Positions 26,801 through 35,099 of a stretch of 64,000 bases of DNA are shown one piece after another. Under the pieces are notes generated by a model. It was not told the DNA's origin. It searched no databases and saw only the letters and a program-made list of their open reading frames with translations. Every line of letters begins with the position of its first letter. The stretch's first letter is position 1. The position numbers were made by a program, and so were the translations under genes. This DNA comes from Actinacidiphila rubida (GTDB lineage: Bacteria; Actinomycetota; Actinomycetes; Streptomycetales; Streptomycetaceae), in contig NZ_FODD01000025.1 of the NCBI RefSeq assembly GCF_900110255.1, forward strand, positions 39,979 through 103,978. Reading direction: 5' to 3'.

Positions 26801-28242
26801 ACATCGCCTGGGACGCGGTCGCCTTCGTCCCCGGGGACTACGGGATCCCCGACGGCCCGGCCATCGACCTCACGCTTCCCGACGCCGTGCCCACCAGCCC
26901 CAACCCGGACCAGACCCTCCAGCCGCCGGATGGCCTGGTCACACCGCCGCTGCCGAAAGGCGGCGCCGACCAGGCACCCGCCGCCCGCCGCGCCGGACCC
27001 TCGTCGCACTGCGGACCGGTACGCGACGGCCAGCAGGTCTGCATCACGTCGTCCCAACCGGCGAAGACCGCCAAGGCAGAGCCCAAGGCCGGGCCCAAGG
27101 CCGTTCGCCCGCCGGGCGACAACGGAGACTGGTGCGACGACTCCATTCCCGGCGCGGCGGAGACTCGGCGCGTCGAGTGCGAGAACCGCACCGTCGACGT
27201 CGTCCTGAAAGTGGACAACGTGGTCGTGGCGACAGCGGTGTACAACTTCAGACGGGAACTGGACCTGAGTGACGCATCCACCTTCGTGGAGTACCTGACC
27301 ATCACACCGGAAGACATTCCGGTGGAAATGGCCTCGGTCGAGCTGAGCATCCAGCACCTGTGCGGCTCCGGCTGCACACCCGACGACGCCGGCGCTGGAT
27401 GGAGCGGCCTACCGGTCTGGGTACCGGGCGACAGCCACGTGGCCGAGCTCACCACCTCGTACTCATGGGACAACAGCACGGCGGGCGTGGTCCGCTCCTT
27501 CACGCCGGACTTCCTGCTCCAGACCAACATCGTGCGCGACACCGGAGGGGGAGGAGTCCAGGAAGGCCCGGTCCAGTGGACAGTGGACAATCCGACGAAG
27601 CTCGACGAAGTCCGCTGCGACACGGTCCTCAGCACGACAGGTGGCTGCGTCTTCGCCAACGACGCCCCGACGTACACCTTCAACGCGGCCAGGTACCCGC
27701 AGGCGGCGGCGCACGCCTGGCTGGTCCAGAGCCAGTTGAACAACCATCCGGGCAGCCGCGCCCTGCAGAAGCCGCTCTACTACCTGCCGGGCGGAGGGAA
27801 CCCCAAGAACAGGGCGGTCGTCTGCGACGAGGACGGCTGGGCGGGCGCCAACGGGGATCCCACCGTTCTCGACGCCGGCGACGCCCTCAACTGCGACGAG
27901 TTCTCGTTCAACGCCACGTACAACAGCGGGGGGATGCCCGCCGCCGGCGACGGACTCAACCCGGTGTTCTCGGGCAGCGAGTGCCTGCAGACGTACGCGA
28001 CGAAGGTGGGCGACACCGTCCACCTGTACAACATCGGCGGCTACGCACCCCAGTGGACCGAGGTGTGCGGACGCTCGTCCATATCCGGGAATCAGAACAG
28101 CGGCTCGATGAACCAGTTCCCCGGCTTCGCCACGAACATGCGGCTGCTGGACCGCGACGCGTACTGGCTGGACACCGGGATGTCCGCCCAGTGCAGTCCG
28201 AACGGCAGGTCGCTCAGCTGCGCCATGCTCGTCACCCCGTGA
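23821..28242 (+). CDS. Secreted multidomain protein: lysozyme-like, golvesin-like and NucA/NucB-type DNase domains
   Basis: This 1473-residue protein has a signal peptide (1-33). About 400 residues of beta-propeller-like repeats follow (LHVLVADSKDAYAW; DGTIAFLDRTHTT). Next comes a transglycosylase-like domain: VELGVLAQESNLWQAEAG (~512-530, with the expected catalytic Glu) and CGYGVGQITDGM (~562-573). A golvesin C-terminal-like domain (~905-1005) ends DDDIAWDAVAFVPGDYG. A Pro/Lys-rich linker and a C-terminal NucA/NucB-type nuclease complete it: CDEFSFNATYNSG (~1358) and GFATNMRLLDRDAYWLDT (~1436-1453). It is cysteine-rich late in the chain, fitting secretion. It could be a polymorphic toxin or an exported DNase; no obvious immunity gene follows on the same strand. 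Confidence 0.9.
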   Translation: MRSARRGRPAAAAAVGAALMGLICAVSTPAVARASTAPPGTAAVHGDRQAAGGVAEPDKKLGPNWRASADRAVTSAADSDGLHVLVADSKDAYAWRTAAVLAEPGMPADTWIGNQCLIDPSHAAVVYAPRTFADHEDLMLGGAFAAVVDLDKGVVTKLPFTASLAYFDPSCNPTTRTAAFTAFRDDRTRLITVDNAGRTAADTTVTGQVTSAVPVADGTVAALYHHVVHISRSGTTRNLAAADSVPFDIHAAADGTIAFLDRTHTTAHAKTLHSGRIATLATGGLSDLSLQQAGTGGVFLTGHPKGAVHTAGTGVTRIDAGADTDVSARGLLAVDPVLSPAVRAGLSRIADAGRHFSGAEPAPESAPTDSDGQLTLTATAIATGQKVSETVAAPTAPSGTDQSPALTRAAGTSGKHSDVAGTALTIDHDPVDTDRWCSVPRNDVNTQALQPTPNQVEWAVDMAVRGDLSASWVTQGGWRTQIGLATIDPQALFPVPALTGGGRIPAQVELGVLAQESNLWQAEAGAIPGQMGNPLASTAGFYGHTGTAASDYWKIDWANSDCGYGVGQITDGMRMAGHEKPGETALDPTVQRAVALDYTVNVAASLQILADKWNEIHTSGQTVTINNDDPSKPENWFAAVWNYNLGFNPPAGAPGVPWGLGWYDNPANPIYPPSRQAFMDTTLDPDANHDAAHPQDWPYEEKVMGWAAWSIDTGHSYSTAGRQDWPGESGFSSAGFQPSWWLSNGDRSAVKPPLDTFCTADNACDIANPPPCETQHIDGCDQLHWWFNENTVWKPDCVDSCGHESIKYQTLRAEPGRGYRLQYGTPDCTAPPTGSLVVHSVPAGTNSWSDCGVISSQGTFQFTFSPDTMGLYEAKGDLHQIGGGYQGHFWYAHARDKASLGGVGGRMTVLGQWKLNSPLSQPQAEVFVHVPDTGAQATQAVYQIDTAFGPVKKTISQRAHATDAWVSLGAYRFNTTTPAVSLSNTVNSGNADDDIAWDAVAFVPGDYGIPDGPAIDLTLPDAVPTSPNPDQTLQPPDGLVTPPLPKGGADQAPAARRAGPSSHCGPVRDGQQVCITSSQPAKTAKAEPKAGPKAVRPPGDNGDWCDDSIPGAAETRRVECENRTVDVVLKVDNVVVATAVYNFRRELDLSDASTFVEYLTITPEDIPVEMASVELSIQHLCGSGCTPDDAGAGWSGLPVWVPGDSHVAELTTSYSWDNSTAGVVRSFTPDFLLQTNIVRDTGGGGVQEGPVQWTVDNPTKLDEVRCDTVLSTTGGCVFANDAPTYTFNAARYPQAAAHAWLVQSQLNNHPGSRALQKPLYYLPGGGNPKNRAVVCDEDGWAGANGDPTVLDAGDALNCDEFSFNATYNSGGMPAAGDGLNPVFSGSECLQTYATKVGDTVHLYNIGGYAPQWTEVCGRSSISGNQNSGSMNQFPGFATNMRLLDRDAYWLDTGMSAQCSPNGRSLSCAMLVTP

Positions 28243-28271
28243 GCGGCGCCTGACCGCTCCGCCGGGAACTC

Positions 28272-28312
28272 CGGCCGTGGGCCGTGGGCGTCGCGCCCAC
28301 GGCCCACGGCCG
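28272..28312. terminator. Bidirectional terminator, 19-bp perfect stem
   Basis: Left arm 28272-28290 and right arm 28294-28312 are perfectly complementary around a 3-nt loop (TCG). The hairpin sits between the toxin stop (28242, plus strand) and the minus-strand stop at 28324. Its strength supports the minus-strand gene as real. Confidence 0.85.
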
Positions 28313-28323
28313 TGCCCACATCC

Positions 28324-28704
28324 CTACGCGGGCCCGATCGGTACCCACCCGGAGGGCACGGTGCGGGGGTCCCGCCACGACAGCCACCCGTCGGCGATGC
28401 CGGCGCGCCGGACCCCCGCGTGCACCGCGGCGCAGTGCAGTTCGTCGGCGACAGCCTCGATCCACCCCGAGAACGTCTCTCCCGACCGCCCGGGCCCGGT
28501 GAAAGCGCCGGCGTGCACGTTCCACCCGAGACGGCCGGACGGCACGTCGACGACGTTCCACAGGCGCGGCTCGGCCGTCTCCACCGCGCACGCGGGAATC
28601 CAGGGACGCGGCCCCATATCCTCGGCTTCGAGAATCACCGCCAGCACGTTGGCGTGGCACCAGACGGCCTCGTGGGGCGGGAACACATCCAAGCCCCGGA
28701 GCAC
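28324..28704 (-). CDS. Hypothetical protein
   Basis: This 126-residue acidic protein starts at GTG 28704, the most upstream start in frame, with no clear ribosome site. Trp/His-rich segments are visible (HEAVWCHANVLAVILEAEDMG; RLWNVVDVPSGRLGWNV; DGWLSWRDPRTVPSGW). There is no signal or membrane helix. I do not recognise the family. It is 37 nt downstream of the RNA methyltransferase gene and converges on the secreted nuclease gene. An immunity role for that nuclease is possible but unsupported by homology I can see. Confidence 0.55.
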   Translation of the reverse strand: MLRGLDVFPPHEAVWCHANVLAVILEAEDMGPRPWIPACAVETAEPRLWNVVDVPSGRLGWNVHAGAFTGPGRSGETFSGWIEAVADELHCAAVHAGVRRAGIADGWLSWRDPRTVPSGWVPIGPA

Positions 28705-28741
28705 CCGGGCGGACGGACCACTCCGCCGACCGCGCCGGCCG

Positions 28742-29641
28742 TCAGTCGGACCTCAGCCGGGTGGCATAGAAGGCGACAGCTGAGGCAGCGGCCACGTTCA
28801 GTGAGTCGACACCGGCATCCATCGGGATGCGCACATGCTCATCAGCAACGCGTAGCGCTCCGGCCGACAACCCCTCCCCCTCCGTGCCCAGCATCAGCGC
28901 CAGCTTCTCATGACGGCGGTCGGCGAGTTCGTCGAGCGTGATGCACCTCGACGAGAGGCAGAGGGCCGCGAGCACGAAGCCGTGCTGCCGGACGACATCG
29001 GCGTCACGCGGCCACGACTCGAACCTGGCGTACGGGACGGCGAAGACAGCCCCCATGGACACCTTCACGGCCCGCCTGTAGAGCGGGTCGGCACAGCGCG
29101 GGGTAAGGAATACGGCGTCCACTCCCAGAGCCGCCGCGTTGCGGAAGGCCGCGCCCAGGTTGGCGTGATCGACGATATCCTCGAAGATCGCGATACGACG
29201 TCCACCAGCGCGCTCTTGCCGACCCGAAGGCGACATCACGCCGATGTCGGTGTGGTCGTCGGCCGCCTCCATCACCGCCACCCGCCGTGCCCCGGCGAGC
29301 AGTTCGGCGGGCGCGGGCAGGGCCTTGCGCTCCATCGAGGCGAGCGCGCCGCGGTGCACGTGGTAGCCGGTGACCCGCTCGGCGAGCGCGGGCTCGACGA
29401 GGTGCACGGGCGCGTCGGCCGCGGCGATCACGTCGGCCAGCGCGTCGGTCCACTTCTCGGACAGCAGCATCGAGCGCATGCGGTAGCCGGCGGCGAGGGC
29501 CCGCCGGATGACCTTCTCGCCCTCGGCGATGAACAGGCCCTCGGCGGGCTCCCGGCGGCGGCGCAGTTCGACGTCGGTGAGCGAGGTGTAGTCGGCCAGC
29601 CGCGGGTCGTCCGGGTCGTCGACGGCGACGGGTTCAGCCAC
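28742..29641 (-). CDS. TrmH/SpoU-family RNA 2'-O-methyltransferase, chimeric with internal duplication
   Basis: This 299-residue enzyme has the N-terminal substrate-binding part (YTSLTDVELRRRREPAEGLF; FIAEGEKVIRRAL) and the SPOUT knot motifs: NLGAAFRNAAALGVDAVFL, LALMLGTEGEGLS and IPMDAGVDSLNVAAASAVAF. It should methylate a ribose 2'-OH in rRNA or tRNA using SAM. Residues 119-134 (RRVAVMEAADDHTDIG) are repeated in altered form at 148-163 (RRIAIFEDIVDHANLG), with a 13-residue linker between. The 3' half (28742 to ~29230) also has less GC-biased wobble positions than the 5' half. Two homologues seem to be joined. GTG start, 6 nt after the cysG stop. Confidence 0.88.
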   Translation of the reverse strand: MAEPVAVDDPDDPRLADYTSLTDVELRRRREPAEGLFIAEGEKVIRRALAAGYRMRSMLLSEKWTDALADVIAAADAPVHLVEPALAERVTGYHVHRGALASMERKALPAPAELLAGARRVAVMEAADDHTDIGVMSPSGRQERAGGRRIAIFEDIVDHANLGAAFRNAAALGVDAVFLTPRCADPLYRRAVKVSMGAVFAVPYARFESWPRDADVVRQHGFVLAALCLSSRCITLDELADRRHEKLALMLGTEGEGLSAGALRVADEHVRIPMDAGVDSLNVAAASAVAFYATRLRSD

Positions 29642-29647
29642 CGCGAC

Positions 29648-30865
29648 TCACCCGCGCCGGGCGACCGTGACGACGTCGCCGATCACGACGACCGCGGGGG
29701 GCCGCACGCCCGCTTCGGCGACGGTCCGTGCGACGGTGCCGAGCGTGGCGTCCACGCGGCGCTGCGCCGCGGTGGTGCCCTCCTGGACCACGGCGACCGG
29801 GGTGTCCGCGGACCGGCCCCCGGCGACGAGGGTGTCGGCGATCGCGCCGATCCGCTCGACCGCCATCAGCAGCACGAGCGTGCCGCGCAGCCGGGCCAGC
29901 GCCGCCCAGTCGACGAGCGAGCGCGGGTCGTCGGGCGCGACGTGCCCGCTGACGACGGTGAACTCGTGGGCGACGCCGCGGTGCGTGACGGGGATGCCGG
30001 CGGCGCCGGGCACGCTGATCGAGCTGGAGATGCCGGGCACGACGGTCACCGGGATGCCCTCCGCGGCGAGCGCCTCGGCCTCCTCCATGCCCCGCCCGAA
30101 CACGTACGGGTCGCCGCCCTTGAGCCGCACGACCGCCTTGCCGGCCTTGGCGTGCTCGATCAGCGCGGTGTTGATCGCCTCCTGCGCCATCGCCCGGCCG
30201 TACGGGATCTTCGCCGCGTCGATCACCTCGACGTGCGGCGGGAGTTCGTCCAGCAGGTCGCGCGGGCCGAGCCGGTCGGCGATCACCACGTCGGCCTCGG
30301 CGAGGAGCCTGCGGCCGCGGACGGTGATCAGGTCGGGGTCGCCGGGGCCGCCGCCGACGAGGGCGACGCCCGCGGTGCGGGCACGGTGCTGCGGCGCGAC
30401 CAGACTGCCGTCGCGCAGCCCGGCGACGACGGCGTCCCTGACGGCGGCGGAGCGGCGCGGGTCGCGGCCGGTCAGCACGGCCACGGTGACGCCTTCGGTA
30501 CGGCCGGTGGCCGGCGTCCAGGCGGTGGCCGCTTCCGCGTCGTCGCTGCGCACGCACCACACGCGGCGGGCCTCGGCCTCGGCGGAGGCGGCGGCGTTCG
30601 CGGCGGCGTCGGTCGAGGCGACGAGGGCGTACCAGGCGCCCTCCAGGTCGCCGTCCCGGTAGGGCCGGGCCTCCCAGCGCAGCTCCCCCGCGGTGGCCAT
30701 CGCCTCGACGGACGGGGTGACGCCGGGCGACACCAGCACGATGTCCGCGCCGGCCGACACGAGTGCGGGCAGGCGCCGTTGGGCGACCTGGCCGCCGCCG
30801 ATCACGACCACGCGGCGGCCTTGCAGCCGCAGGCCGACCGGGTACGCCGGTGCGTCATCCTGCAC
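29648..30865 (-). CDS. cysG: Bifunctional precorrin-2 dehydrogenase / uroporphyrinogen-III C-methyltransferase
   Basis: This 405-residue siroheme/cobalamin enzyme has an N-terminal NAD-binding domain (VVVIGGGQVAQRRLPALVSAG), for oxidation of precorrin-2. The C-terminal tetrapyrrole methylase has VALVGGGPGDPDLITVRG (SAM site), VVRLKGGDPYVFGRG and VVPGISSSISVPGAAGIPVT. It makes precorrin-2 from uroporphyrinogen III and can take it to sirohydrochlorin. GTG 30865 has GGAGGAG six nt upstream. In Streptomyces it is often called cobA; the gene is next to cobT and cobL, so it may serve both siroheme and B12. Confidence 0.93.
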   Translation of the reverse strand: MQDDAPAYPVGLRLQGRRVVVIGGGQVAQRRLPALVSAGADIVLVSPGVTPSVEAMATAGELRWEARPYRDGDLEGAWYALVASTDAAANAAASAEAEARRVWCVRSDDAEAATAWTPATGRTEGVTVAVLTGRDPRRSAAVRDAVVAGLRDGSLVAPQHRARTAGVALVGGGPGDPDLITVRGRRLLAEADVVIADRLGPRDLLDELPPHVEVIDAAKIPYGRAMAQEAINTALIEHAKAGKAVVRLKGGDPYVFGRGMEEAEALAAEGIPVTVVPGISSSISVPGAAGIPVTHRGVAHEFTVVSGHVAPDDPRSLVDWAALARLRGTLVLLMAVERIGAIADTLVAGGRSADTPVAVVQEGTTAAQRRVDATLGTVARTVAEAGVRPPAVVVIGDVVTVARRG

Positions 30866-30978
30866 GGTGGCTCCTCCATCCGTCCTAGCTGGTCCACACC
30901 ATATGTGCTGCGCACGGCTCGCCCTGGTCCGGGCCGGCCGCGCCCCGACCGCGCAGGGGCGCACCCCCGCGCCCCCGC

Positions 30979-31160
30979 CGCACGGGGTGCCCCCGCGGCC
31001 CGTCCCCGGAACCTCGCCCGGCGGGCGGCTGGTCGCGCCGTTGCCGACCGACCGGCGTCCCGTCATTCGCGCGCCGACCGCACGGGGTAACCCCGCGGCC
31101 CGTAGCCGGACCTCCGCCCGGTGGGAGGCTGGTCGCGCCGTTCCCCGCGCCCCTGTGGCA
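30979..31160. repeat. Two ~75-bp direct repeats with 100-bp period, plus REP-like element
   Basis: CGCACGGGGTGCCCCCGCGG (from 30979) and CGCACGGGGTAACCCCGCGG (from 31079) start two related copies, both followed by CCCG...CCGG..CCT...CGCCCGG and by GGCTGGTCGCGCCGTT. The second runs into the REP-like GTTCCCCGCGCCCCTG (31139-31155). The rest of the gap 30866-31283 shows no gene and no B12-box that I can find. Confidence 0.7.
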
Positions 31161-31283
31161 ACCGGGGTGGCCCCCGGCGCCGTCGCCGAACGACGGCCGG
31201 TCGCTCGTACGGCCGACCGTGCCGGGTGGTGGCCCGGCCGCGGGCAGGGGCGTCGTGGGTGGGGTGGCCCCCCCGGGGAGGGG

Positions 31284-34200
31284 CTAGGCCTTTTCGGTGA
31301 CGCCGGCTGCGTCGAAGGTGGCCACCTCGTGCATGACTCGGGCCGCGCTCTGGACGAGGGGGAGGGCGAGCAGCGCGCCGGTGCCCTCGCCGAGGCGCAG
31401 GTCGAGGTCGACCAGGGGGCGCAGGCCGAGGGTGGTGAGGGCGGCCATGTGGCCGGGCTCCGCGCTGCGGTGCCCGGCGATGCACGCCGCCAGTACCTCC
31501 GGCGCGATCGCGCGGGCGACCAGCGCCGCCGCGCCCGCGCTCACCCCGTCGAGGATGACCGGTGTCCGGAGCGCCGCCGCCCCCAGCAACAGGCCGACCA
31601 TCGCCGCGTGTTCGAGCCCGCCGACGGCGGTGAGCACGGCGATCGGGTCGGCCGGGTCGGGCCGGTGCAGATCGAGCGCCCGCCGGACCACGTCCACCTT
31701 GCGCGCGTGCATCTCGTCGTTGATGCCGGTGCCGCGCCCGGTGACCTCCGCCGGGTCCACGCCGGTGAACACGGCGATCAGCGCCGCCGACGTCGTGGTG
31801 TTGGCGATGCCCATCTCACCGGTGAGCAGCGCCTTGTTGCCGGCCGCCACCAGGTCGCGCGCGGTCTCGATGCCGACCTCGATGGCGCGCAGCGCCTCGT
31901 CCCGGCTCATCGCGGGGCCGGTGGTGAAGTCGGCGGTGCCGGGACGGACCTTGCGCGGCAGCAGCCCGGGCGTCGTGGGCAGTTCGGAGGCGACGCCCAC
32001 GTCGATGACGCACACCTCCGCGCCCACCTGGTTGGCGAAGGCGTTGCAGACGGCGCCGCCGCCCAGGAAGTTGGCCACCATCTGGCCGGTGACCTCCTGC
32101 GGCCACGCCGTGACGCCCTGGGCGTGCACGCCGTGGTCGCCGGCGAAGATCGCCACGGCCGCGGGCTCGGGGATCGGCGGCGGGCACTTCCGGGACAGCC
32201 CGCTGAGCTGCGCGGAGATGATCTCCAGCATGCCCAGCGCACCGGCCGGCTTCGTCATCCGCTTCTGCCGCTCCCACGCCTCGCCGAGCGCCTTGGCGTC
32301 CAGCGGGCGGATGCCCCGCAGCGTCTCCTCCAGCAGGTCGTGCGGCTCCTCGCCGGGCAGCGCCCGGTTGCCGTACTCCTCCTCGTGCACCACCCAGGAC
32401 AGCGGCCGCCGCTGCGACCAGCCGGCCTGCATCAGCTCCGGCTCCTCGGGGAACTCGTCGACGTACCCGACGCACAGGTACGCGACGACCTCGAGGTGGT
32501 CGGGCAGGCCGAGTTCCTCGACCATCTGGCGCTCGTCGAAGAAGCTGACCCAGCCGACGCCCAGGCCCTCCGCGCGGGCGGCGAGCCACAGGTTCTCCAC
32601 CGCGAGGGCGGAGGAGTAGGGGGCCATCTGCGGCTGGGTGTGGCGGCCGAGGGTGTGCCGGCCGCCACGGGTCGGGTCGGCCGTCACGACGATGTTCACC
32701 GGGGTGTCGAGGATGGCCTCGATCTTCAGCTCGCGGAACTGGCGCGCGCGGGCCTTCGGCAGCGACTTGGCGTACGCGTCGCGCTGCTCCATGGCCAGCG
32801 CGTGCATCCGCTCGCGGGTCTTCGCGGAGCGGATCACGACGAAGTCCCAGGGCTGGGAGTGCCCGACGCTCGGCGCGGTGTGCGCGGCCTCCAGCACCCG
32901 CAGCAGTACCTCGTGCGGGATCGGGTCGGAACGGAAGCCGTTGCGGATGTCGCGGCGCTCGCGGATGACGCGGTGCACGGCGTCCCGGACGGCCGGCTCG
33001 TACGGCTCCGCGGCGGGGCCCTGCGACCGCGCGGCCACCGGTGCGGCGGTCTCGGCGGCGGCCTCGATCTCCTCGGGCTCCTCGGGCTCGGCGGGGTCCC
33101 CGCTCTCGGCGGCGGCCGCCGTGCCGGCCTCGGCCTGCCCCTCGGGGGCGGTGTCCCCAGCGGGCGCGCCCCCCTCGTCGGCCGTTCCGGTCTCGACGGC
33201 GGTCGCGGCGACCGGCTCAGCGGCGGTCTCGACGGCGGGCGCGTCAGCGGCGGCCTGCACCTCGGGCGCGGGCTCGACGGCGGCGGCGGCCGCAACCTCG
33301 GCCGGCTCGGCTGCGGCCGGCTCGGCCACCACCGGCTCGGCCACCGGGAGTTCGGTCGCTGCCGGCTCGGCGGCCACGGCTGCCGGGGCTACGGGTGCCG
33401 CGGCCGGCGGCTCGACGGCCACCGGCTCCGGGACCTCGGCGGGCTCGGGCTCCGCGGCCGGCGCGGCACGGCGGCCCCGTCGGCCCCGGGCGGGTGCGGG
33501 CGCCTGCGCGGCCGCGGGCGCGGCCGCGGTGGCCGTCTCCCCCGCTTCCGCGTCGGCGGCGTGGGGCAAGACGCTCAGCGGCACGGCCTCGGCGAGCGTG
33601 ACGGGCTCCTCCTTGGCGGGCCCGCGGCGGCGGCCGGTCCCGGCGGCGGGGGCCGCGGCCGGAGCGGGTGCTTCCTGCGCCGCGTCCGGCGAACCGCCGG
33701 GCGTGGCACCGTCGTTCGGCTCAGCGGCACCGGCCGCGGGGGCGGCGGGCGGCGCCTCCTGTTCGGTGGCGGGCGCGGGCGGCTCGGGAGCCTGCTCGGC
33801 GGCGGGTGCTCCGGCGGGCGCGGGGACGGCGACCGCCGCCGGGACGGCTTCGGAAGCCACGCCGGCCGAAGGGGCCTGCGCCGGACCGGCGTTCGCGGTG
33901 TCCGCCGCAGCGGTGGGCTCGGGGACGACCCGCAGGCCCGGGGCCGCGGACTGCGCGGCGGCGGCAGGTGCGGCCGCGGCGGGCTCGCCGACGACGGTCA
34001 CGGCGGGCACCTGGGGAGCAGCGGGCACCGGGGCGACGGGGCCGCCGGGCACGGCCGTGAGGCCAGGCGCGACCGGACCGGGAGCCGCGGCCTCGGCGCC
34101 GGGAGCACCGGGCTGGTGGGCGGCCGGCGCGGGCGCGGGGATGCCGGGAACCGCGGTGGCACCGGCGATGCCGGGGGCCGGCGCGTCCTCGGCGGACGCG

Positions 34201-35099
34201 GGAGCATGAGCGGGCGCGGGCGCGGCGCCGCTGTCGGGGGAACCGGGTGCGGCGGCCGGAGCACCGGCGGCAGCGGACTCCTGGACCGGCGGGACCTGAG
34301 CCTGGGGCGCGGCTTCGGCGAACTGCGGCCCGTCGGCGGGCGCGGGCGGCGCCACGGAGACCGCGGGCGAGGGGATGTTCGCGCCCTGGGAGACCGCGGG
34401 CGCGGACGCCTGCGCGGGGATGACGCTGTCGGCGTGCGGGATCAGCGAGACCATCGACGGGCCACCGGCCTGCGGCCACTCGGTGGCGGCGGGCTCGCCG
34501 GTCTGCTGGGCCGGGATCGCCTCGTCACGGGGCACGTCGAGGTACTCGGGGCCGGAGGTGGGCGGGCCGGACGTGACGACGGCCGGGCCGCGGTCGGCGA
34601 GCGAGCGCACGGAGACCCCGCCGGACGGGGTGTCGGTGACCGGCGGGCCCATGTGCAGCGGGCGGCGCGCGGCGGCCGGCATCTGCAGGATGGGCGCCTC
34701 GACGGGGACCTCGGTGGGCACCTCCACCGAGATCACGTTGACCACGGACGGCTGCGGCTGCGGCTGGAGGGGCGCCTGAGGCTGGAAGTGGAGCTGCGCC
34801 TGGGCCGGGTGCTGCGGCTGGCCGTGCGGCGGCACGGCGTGCGGCGCCTCGGTCCACGCGCCCTGGGGGCCGGGCATGAGCAGGGCGTCGTCCTCGTCGT
34901 CCAGGGCGGGACCCGCGGTCGGCTGGTCGAGGAAGGTGTAGCCGGGTGCGGGTACACCGTGGCCGGCGGCCGGGTCGGCGGCCCATCCGGCCTGCTGCGG
35001 TACGCCGTTGCCGTCGAGGCCGGTGTGCGGCGGGAGACCCGTTTCCCCGACGCCGTTCTCCGGCAGCCCCTCGCCGGGGATCTGACCGGTGTCCGTCAT
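31284..35099 (-). CDS. cobT: BluB-CobT fusion with ~700-residue disordered N-terminus
   Basis: This 1271-residue protein joins two lower-ligand steps of cobalamin synthesis. Residues ~1-700 are Ala/Pro/Glu-rich and low complexity, with no recognisable fold. Residues ~703-920 are BluB-like (FMN-dependent 5,6-dimethylbenzimidazole synthase): VIRERRDIRNGFRSDPIP, APSVGHSQPWDFVVI, APYSSALAVENLWLAARAEG. Residues ~935-1271 are CobT (nicotinate-nucleotide:DMB phosphoribosyltransferase): KPAGALGMLEII, IFAGDHGVHAQGVTAWPQ, LLTGEMGIANTTTSAAL, ILDGVSAGAAALVAR, EPGHMAALTTLGL, LRLGEGTGALLAL with the catalytic-base Glu. The fusion would hand DMB to CobT. ATG 35099 has GAGGGG upstream. Confidence 0.93.
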   Translation of the reverse strand: MTDTGQIPGEGLPENGVGETGLPPHTGLDGNGVPQQAGWAADPAAGHGVPAPGYTFLDQPTAGPALDDEDDALLMPGPQGAWTEAPHAVPPHGQPQHPAQAQLHFQPQAPLQPQPQPSVVNVISVEVPTEVPVEAPILQMPAAARRPLHMGPPVTDTPSGGVSVRSLADRGPAVVTSGPPTSGPEYLDVPRDEAIPAQQTGEPAATEWPQAGGPSMVSLIPHADSVIPAQASAPAVSQGANIPSPAVSVAPPAPADGPQFAEAAPQAQVPPVQESAAAGAPAAAPGSPDSGAAPAPAHAPASAEDAPAPGIAGATAVPGIPAPAPAAHQPGAPGAEAAAPGPVAPGLTAVPGGPVAPVPAAPQVPAVTVVGEPAAAAPAAAAQSAAPGLRVVPEPTAAADTANAGPAQAPSAGVASEAVPAAVAVPAPAGAPAAEQAPEPPAPATEQEAPPAAPAAGAAEPNDGATPGGSPDAAQEAPAPAAAPAAGTGRRRGPAKEEPVTLAEAVPLSVLPHAADAEAGETATAAAPAAAQAPAPARGRRGRRAAPAAEPEPAEVPEPVAVEPPAAAPVAPAAVAAEPAATELPVAEPVVAEPAAAEPAEVAAAAAVEPAPEVQAAADAPAVETAAEPVAATAVETGTADEGGAPAGDTAPEGQAEAGTAAAAESGDPAEPEEPEEIEAAAETAAPVAARSQGPAAEPYEPAVRDAVHRVIRERRDIRNGFRSDPIPHEVLLRVLEAAHTAPSVGHSQPWDFVVIRSAKTRERMHALAMEQRDAYAKSLPKARARQFRELKIEAILDTPVNIVVTADPTRGGRHTLGRHTQPQMAPYSSALAVENLWLAARAEGLGVGWVSFFDERQMVEELGLPDHLEVVAYLCVGYVDEFPEEPELMQAGWSQRRPLSWVVHEEEYGNRALPGEEPHDLLEETLRGIRPLDAKALGEAWERQKRMTKPAGALGMLEIISAQLSGLSRKCPPPIPEPAAVAIFAGDHGVHAQGVTAWPQEVTGQMVANFLGGGAVCNAFANQVGAEVCVIDVGVASELPTTPGLLPRKVRPGTADFTTGPAMSRDEALRAIEVGIETARDLVAAGNKALLTGEMGIANTTTSAALIAVFTGVDPAEVTGRGTGINDEMHARKVDVVRRALDLHRPDPADPIAVLTAVGGLEHAAMVGLLLGAAALRTPVILDGVSAGAAALVARAIAPEVLAACIAGHRSAEPGHMAALTTLGLRPLVDLDLRLGEGTGALLALPLVQSAARVMHEVATFDAAGVTEKA

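Noticed and set aside
30866..31283. Possible cobalamin riboswitch before cysG
   Set aside because: No B12-box or matching helices could be found; the sequence is repeats and a REP-like element.
32638..34209. Plus-strand Ala/Gly-rich frame opposite the BluB-CobT front part
   Set aside because: Mirror of the Ala/Pro-rich coding strand; no start signal and no recognisable domain.
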